DNA of 6,532 bases. Source: Lactobacillus sp. (GTDB lineage Bacteria; Bacillota; Bacilli; Lactobacillales; Lactobacillaceae). The notes under the pieces are model-generated. The model saw only the letters and a program-made list of their open reading frames with translations. It made no database searches and was not told the DNA's origin. Positions 5,549 to 6,532 of the stretch are shown here, piece after piece. The DNA lies in contig DMZB01000059.1 of the NCBI GenBank assembly GCA_003482405.1, positions 1 through 6,532 on the forward strand, given 5' to 3'. Position numbers and translations under genes: made by a program. The number at the start of each line of letters is the position of its first letter. The stretch's first letter is position 1.

Positions 5549-6532
5549 ATGCGCAGACAGAACTATTCCACAAAAGAGTTAGCTAATTTGTCGATTAAAA
5601 GTTATCTTGATTATTCTGGCATTCCCTATGACGCTGGGGGAAACTTTGTAAAGCTGCGTGATCATAATTCCTTAGTTGTGGATTTGAAGCATAACATGTT
5701 TAACTGGAACTCTCAGGGTAAGGACGGCAATTTATACAATTTTATTCGGGAATACGAAGGATTGAGCGTGGCGGAAACTTGGAAAAAATTGCAAGAATTT
5801 GCGCAAAATCCTTCATCACATGTTAAGGCTGTGCCGGTTGTTGGGCGTCGCTCACATGGCGGTAATCGTTTAGATGGAGCTGCATATCGACAAAACATTT
5901 ATCCTGGGCAAGCTGACACTTCTGAAGTGCGTAAATACTTACAAGACACGCGAAAGCTTTCGCCGATTTTGGTCACCAGTATGATTGATGCCGGTTATAT
6001 TCGTGAACTGAAGAACCACGCGGCCTTTTTCGCATGGTTTGATAAAGACGGTAAAGAAGTGGGCGGAAACCAGCAGGGAACGTGGATTGATCATAAAGAA
6101 TTTGGCAGACGTGGCACTTTAAAAAAAGATGCTATGGATAGCCGTATTAATACAGGATTTAATTTTGAGACAGGCACTGGTGGAGATAATTTATACGTGT
6201 TTGAATCACCAATTGATGCTTTGTCCTATTTTCAATTACATGCTGCTGAACTTAGTCAAACTAATAATTCTTTTCTTAGTCTCGATGGAGCCGGGAGCAA
6301 AATCGGCACAGTGTCACGGTATGCACAAGAATATCACCAGGAACTTTTTAAACAAGTACATTTGTGCTTGGATAACGATAATGCCGGAAAGATGGGCGAG
6401 CTGGAGTATTTAGATCAATACAACAGTTTGTATGGACAACCCGTGATTGAAGTCCCACTGAAGGGCAAAGATTGGAACGAACAACTTACAAGTGCTTTTG
6501 GACCTGGGCATACGCAGCTCTCGGCAAAAGAG
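5549..6532 (+). CDS. DUF3991/TOPRIM primase-like protein (partial, 3' end beyond the window)
   Basis: The frame opens at ATG 5549, 6 bases after AGAGGTGA (5535-5542), and stays open for 328 codons to the right edge with no stop. Residues 1-90 resemble the CHC2 zinc-ribbon region of DnaG primases in layout (DHNSLVVDLKHNMFNWNSQGKDGNLYNFI), but the expected Cys and His zinc ligands are missing. Residues about 120-190 fit DUF3991, with SPILVTSMIDAGYI and AAFFAWFDKDGKEVGG. A TOPRIM fold follows: the catalytic glutamate motif VFESPIDALS (Glu219), then the LCLDNDNAGK motif (Asp275 and Asp277, metal ligands), then VPLKGKDWNEQL. TOPRIM proteins with DUF3991 are common on plasmids and conjugative elements of lactobacilli and relatives. 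By family analogy it could make primers on, or otherwise process, transferred or replicating DNA; this activity is not proven for DUF3991 proteins. Many relatives continue with further domains, so the missing part may be long. Confidence 0.93.
   Translation, partial: MRRQNYSTKELANLSIKSYLDYSGIPYDAGGNFVKLRDHNSLVVDLKHNMFNWNSQGKDGNLYNFIREYEGLSVAETWKKLQEFAQNPSSHVKAVPVVGRRSHGGNRLDGAAYRQNIYPGQADTSEVRKYLQDTRKLSPILVTSMIDAGYIRELKNHAAFFAWFDKDGKEVGGNQQGTWIDHKEFGRRGTLKKDAMDSRINTGFNFETGTGGDNLYVFESPIDALSYFQLHAAELSQTNNSFLSLDGAGSKIGTVSRYAQEYHQELFKQVHLCLDNDNAGKMGELEYLDQYNSLYGQPVIEVPLKGKDWNEQLTSAFGPGHTQLSAKE

Noticed and set aside
6129..6413. 94-codon + strand open frame near the right end
   Set aside because: It overlaps the TOPRIM domain in another frame; the TOPRIM frame contains intact family motifs at Glu219 and Asp275/277, so this one is a shadow.
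1..6532. CRISPR array, tRNA, rRNA, insertion sequence or defence system
   Set aside because: No spaced direct repeats, no tRNA cloverleaf, no transposase motif or terminal inverted repeats, and no recognisable nuclease-effector pair were seen on either strand.

Overview
The window looks like the DNA-processing part of a conjugative or mobilizable plasmid (or an integrated conjugative element) from a low-to-mid GC Gram-positive bacterium, most likely a member of the Lactobacillaceae. The evidence is strong Shine-Dalgarno sequences close to the start codons, tightly packed genes all on the + strand, Gln-rich relaxase and TOPRIM proteins of types common on lactobacilli plasmids, and no chromosomal housekeeping genes. 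The host assignment is inference; no replication gene, resistance gene or type IV secretion gene is visible here.

Region 1 (1-3583) is one continuous transcription unit. It holds the tail of an upstream gene (1-98), a 184-residue protein with a possible ribbon-helix-helix start, a 155-residue helix-turn-helix protein, a 737-residue relaxase of the MobP2/MOB_L type with a clear metal-binding histidine cluster, and a 65-residue small protein. A strong intrinsic terminator at 3553-3583 closes it. The gene order (two small putative DNA-binding proteins, then the relaxase, by overlap) suggests a relaxosome: the small proteins would bind at the origin of transfer and the relaxase would nick it. The origin itself was not located with confidence.

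Region 2 (3584-5483) starts with an intergenic stretch holding a 20-bp imperfect palindrome and a promoter-like TTGACA. It then encodes a 485-residue two-domain protein, whose second half looks like an ArdC/LtrC-type ssDNA-binding region without the metallopeptidase motif, and a 99-residue small helical protein. It ends in a long hairpin at 5451-5483.

Region 3 (5484-6532) begins a third unit: a primase-like protein with a DUF3991 and TOPRIM core that runs off the window. Its N-terminal zinc-ribbon-like part has lost the zinc ligands. Taken together, a nickase, an ssDNA-binding-like protein and a primase-like TOPRIM protein fit the steps of nicking, handling and possibly priming the transferred single strand. 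There is no gene-free stretch longer than about 130 bases.
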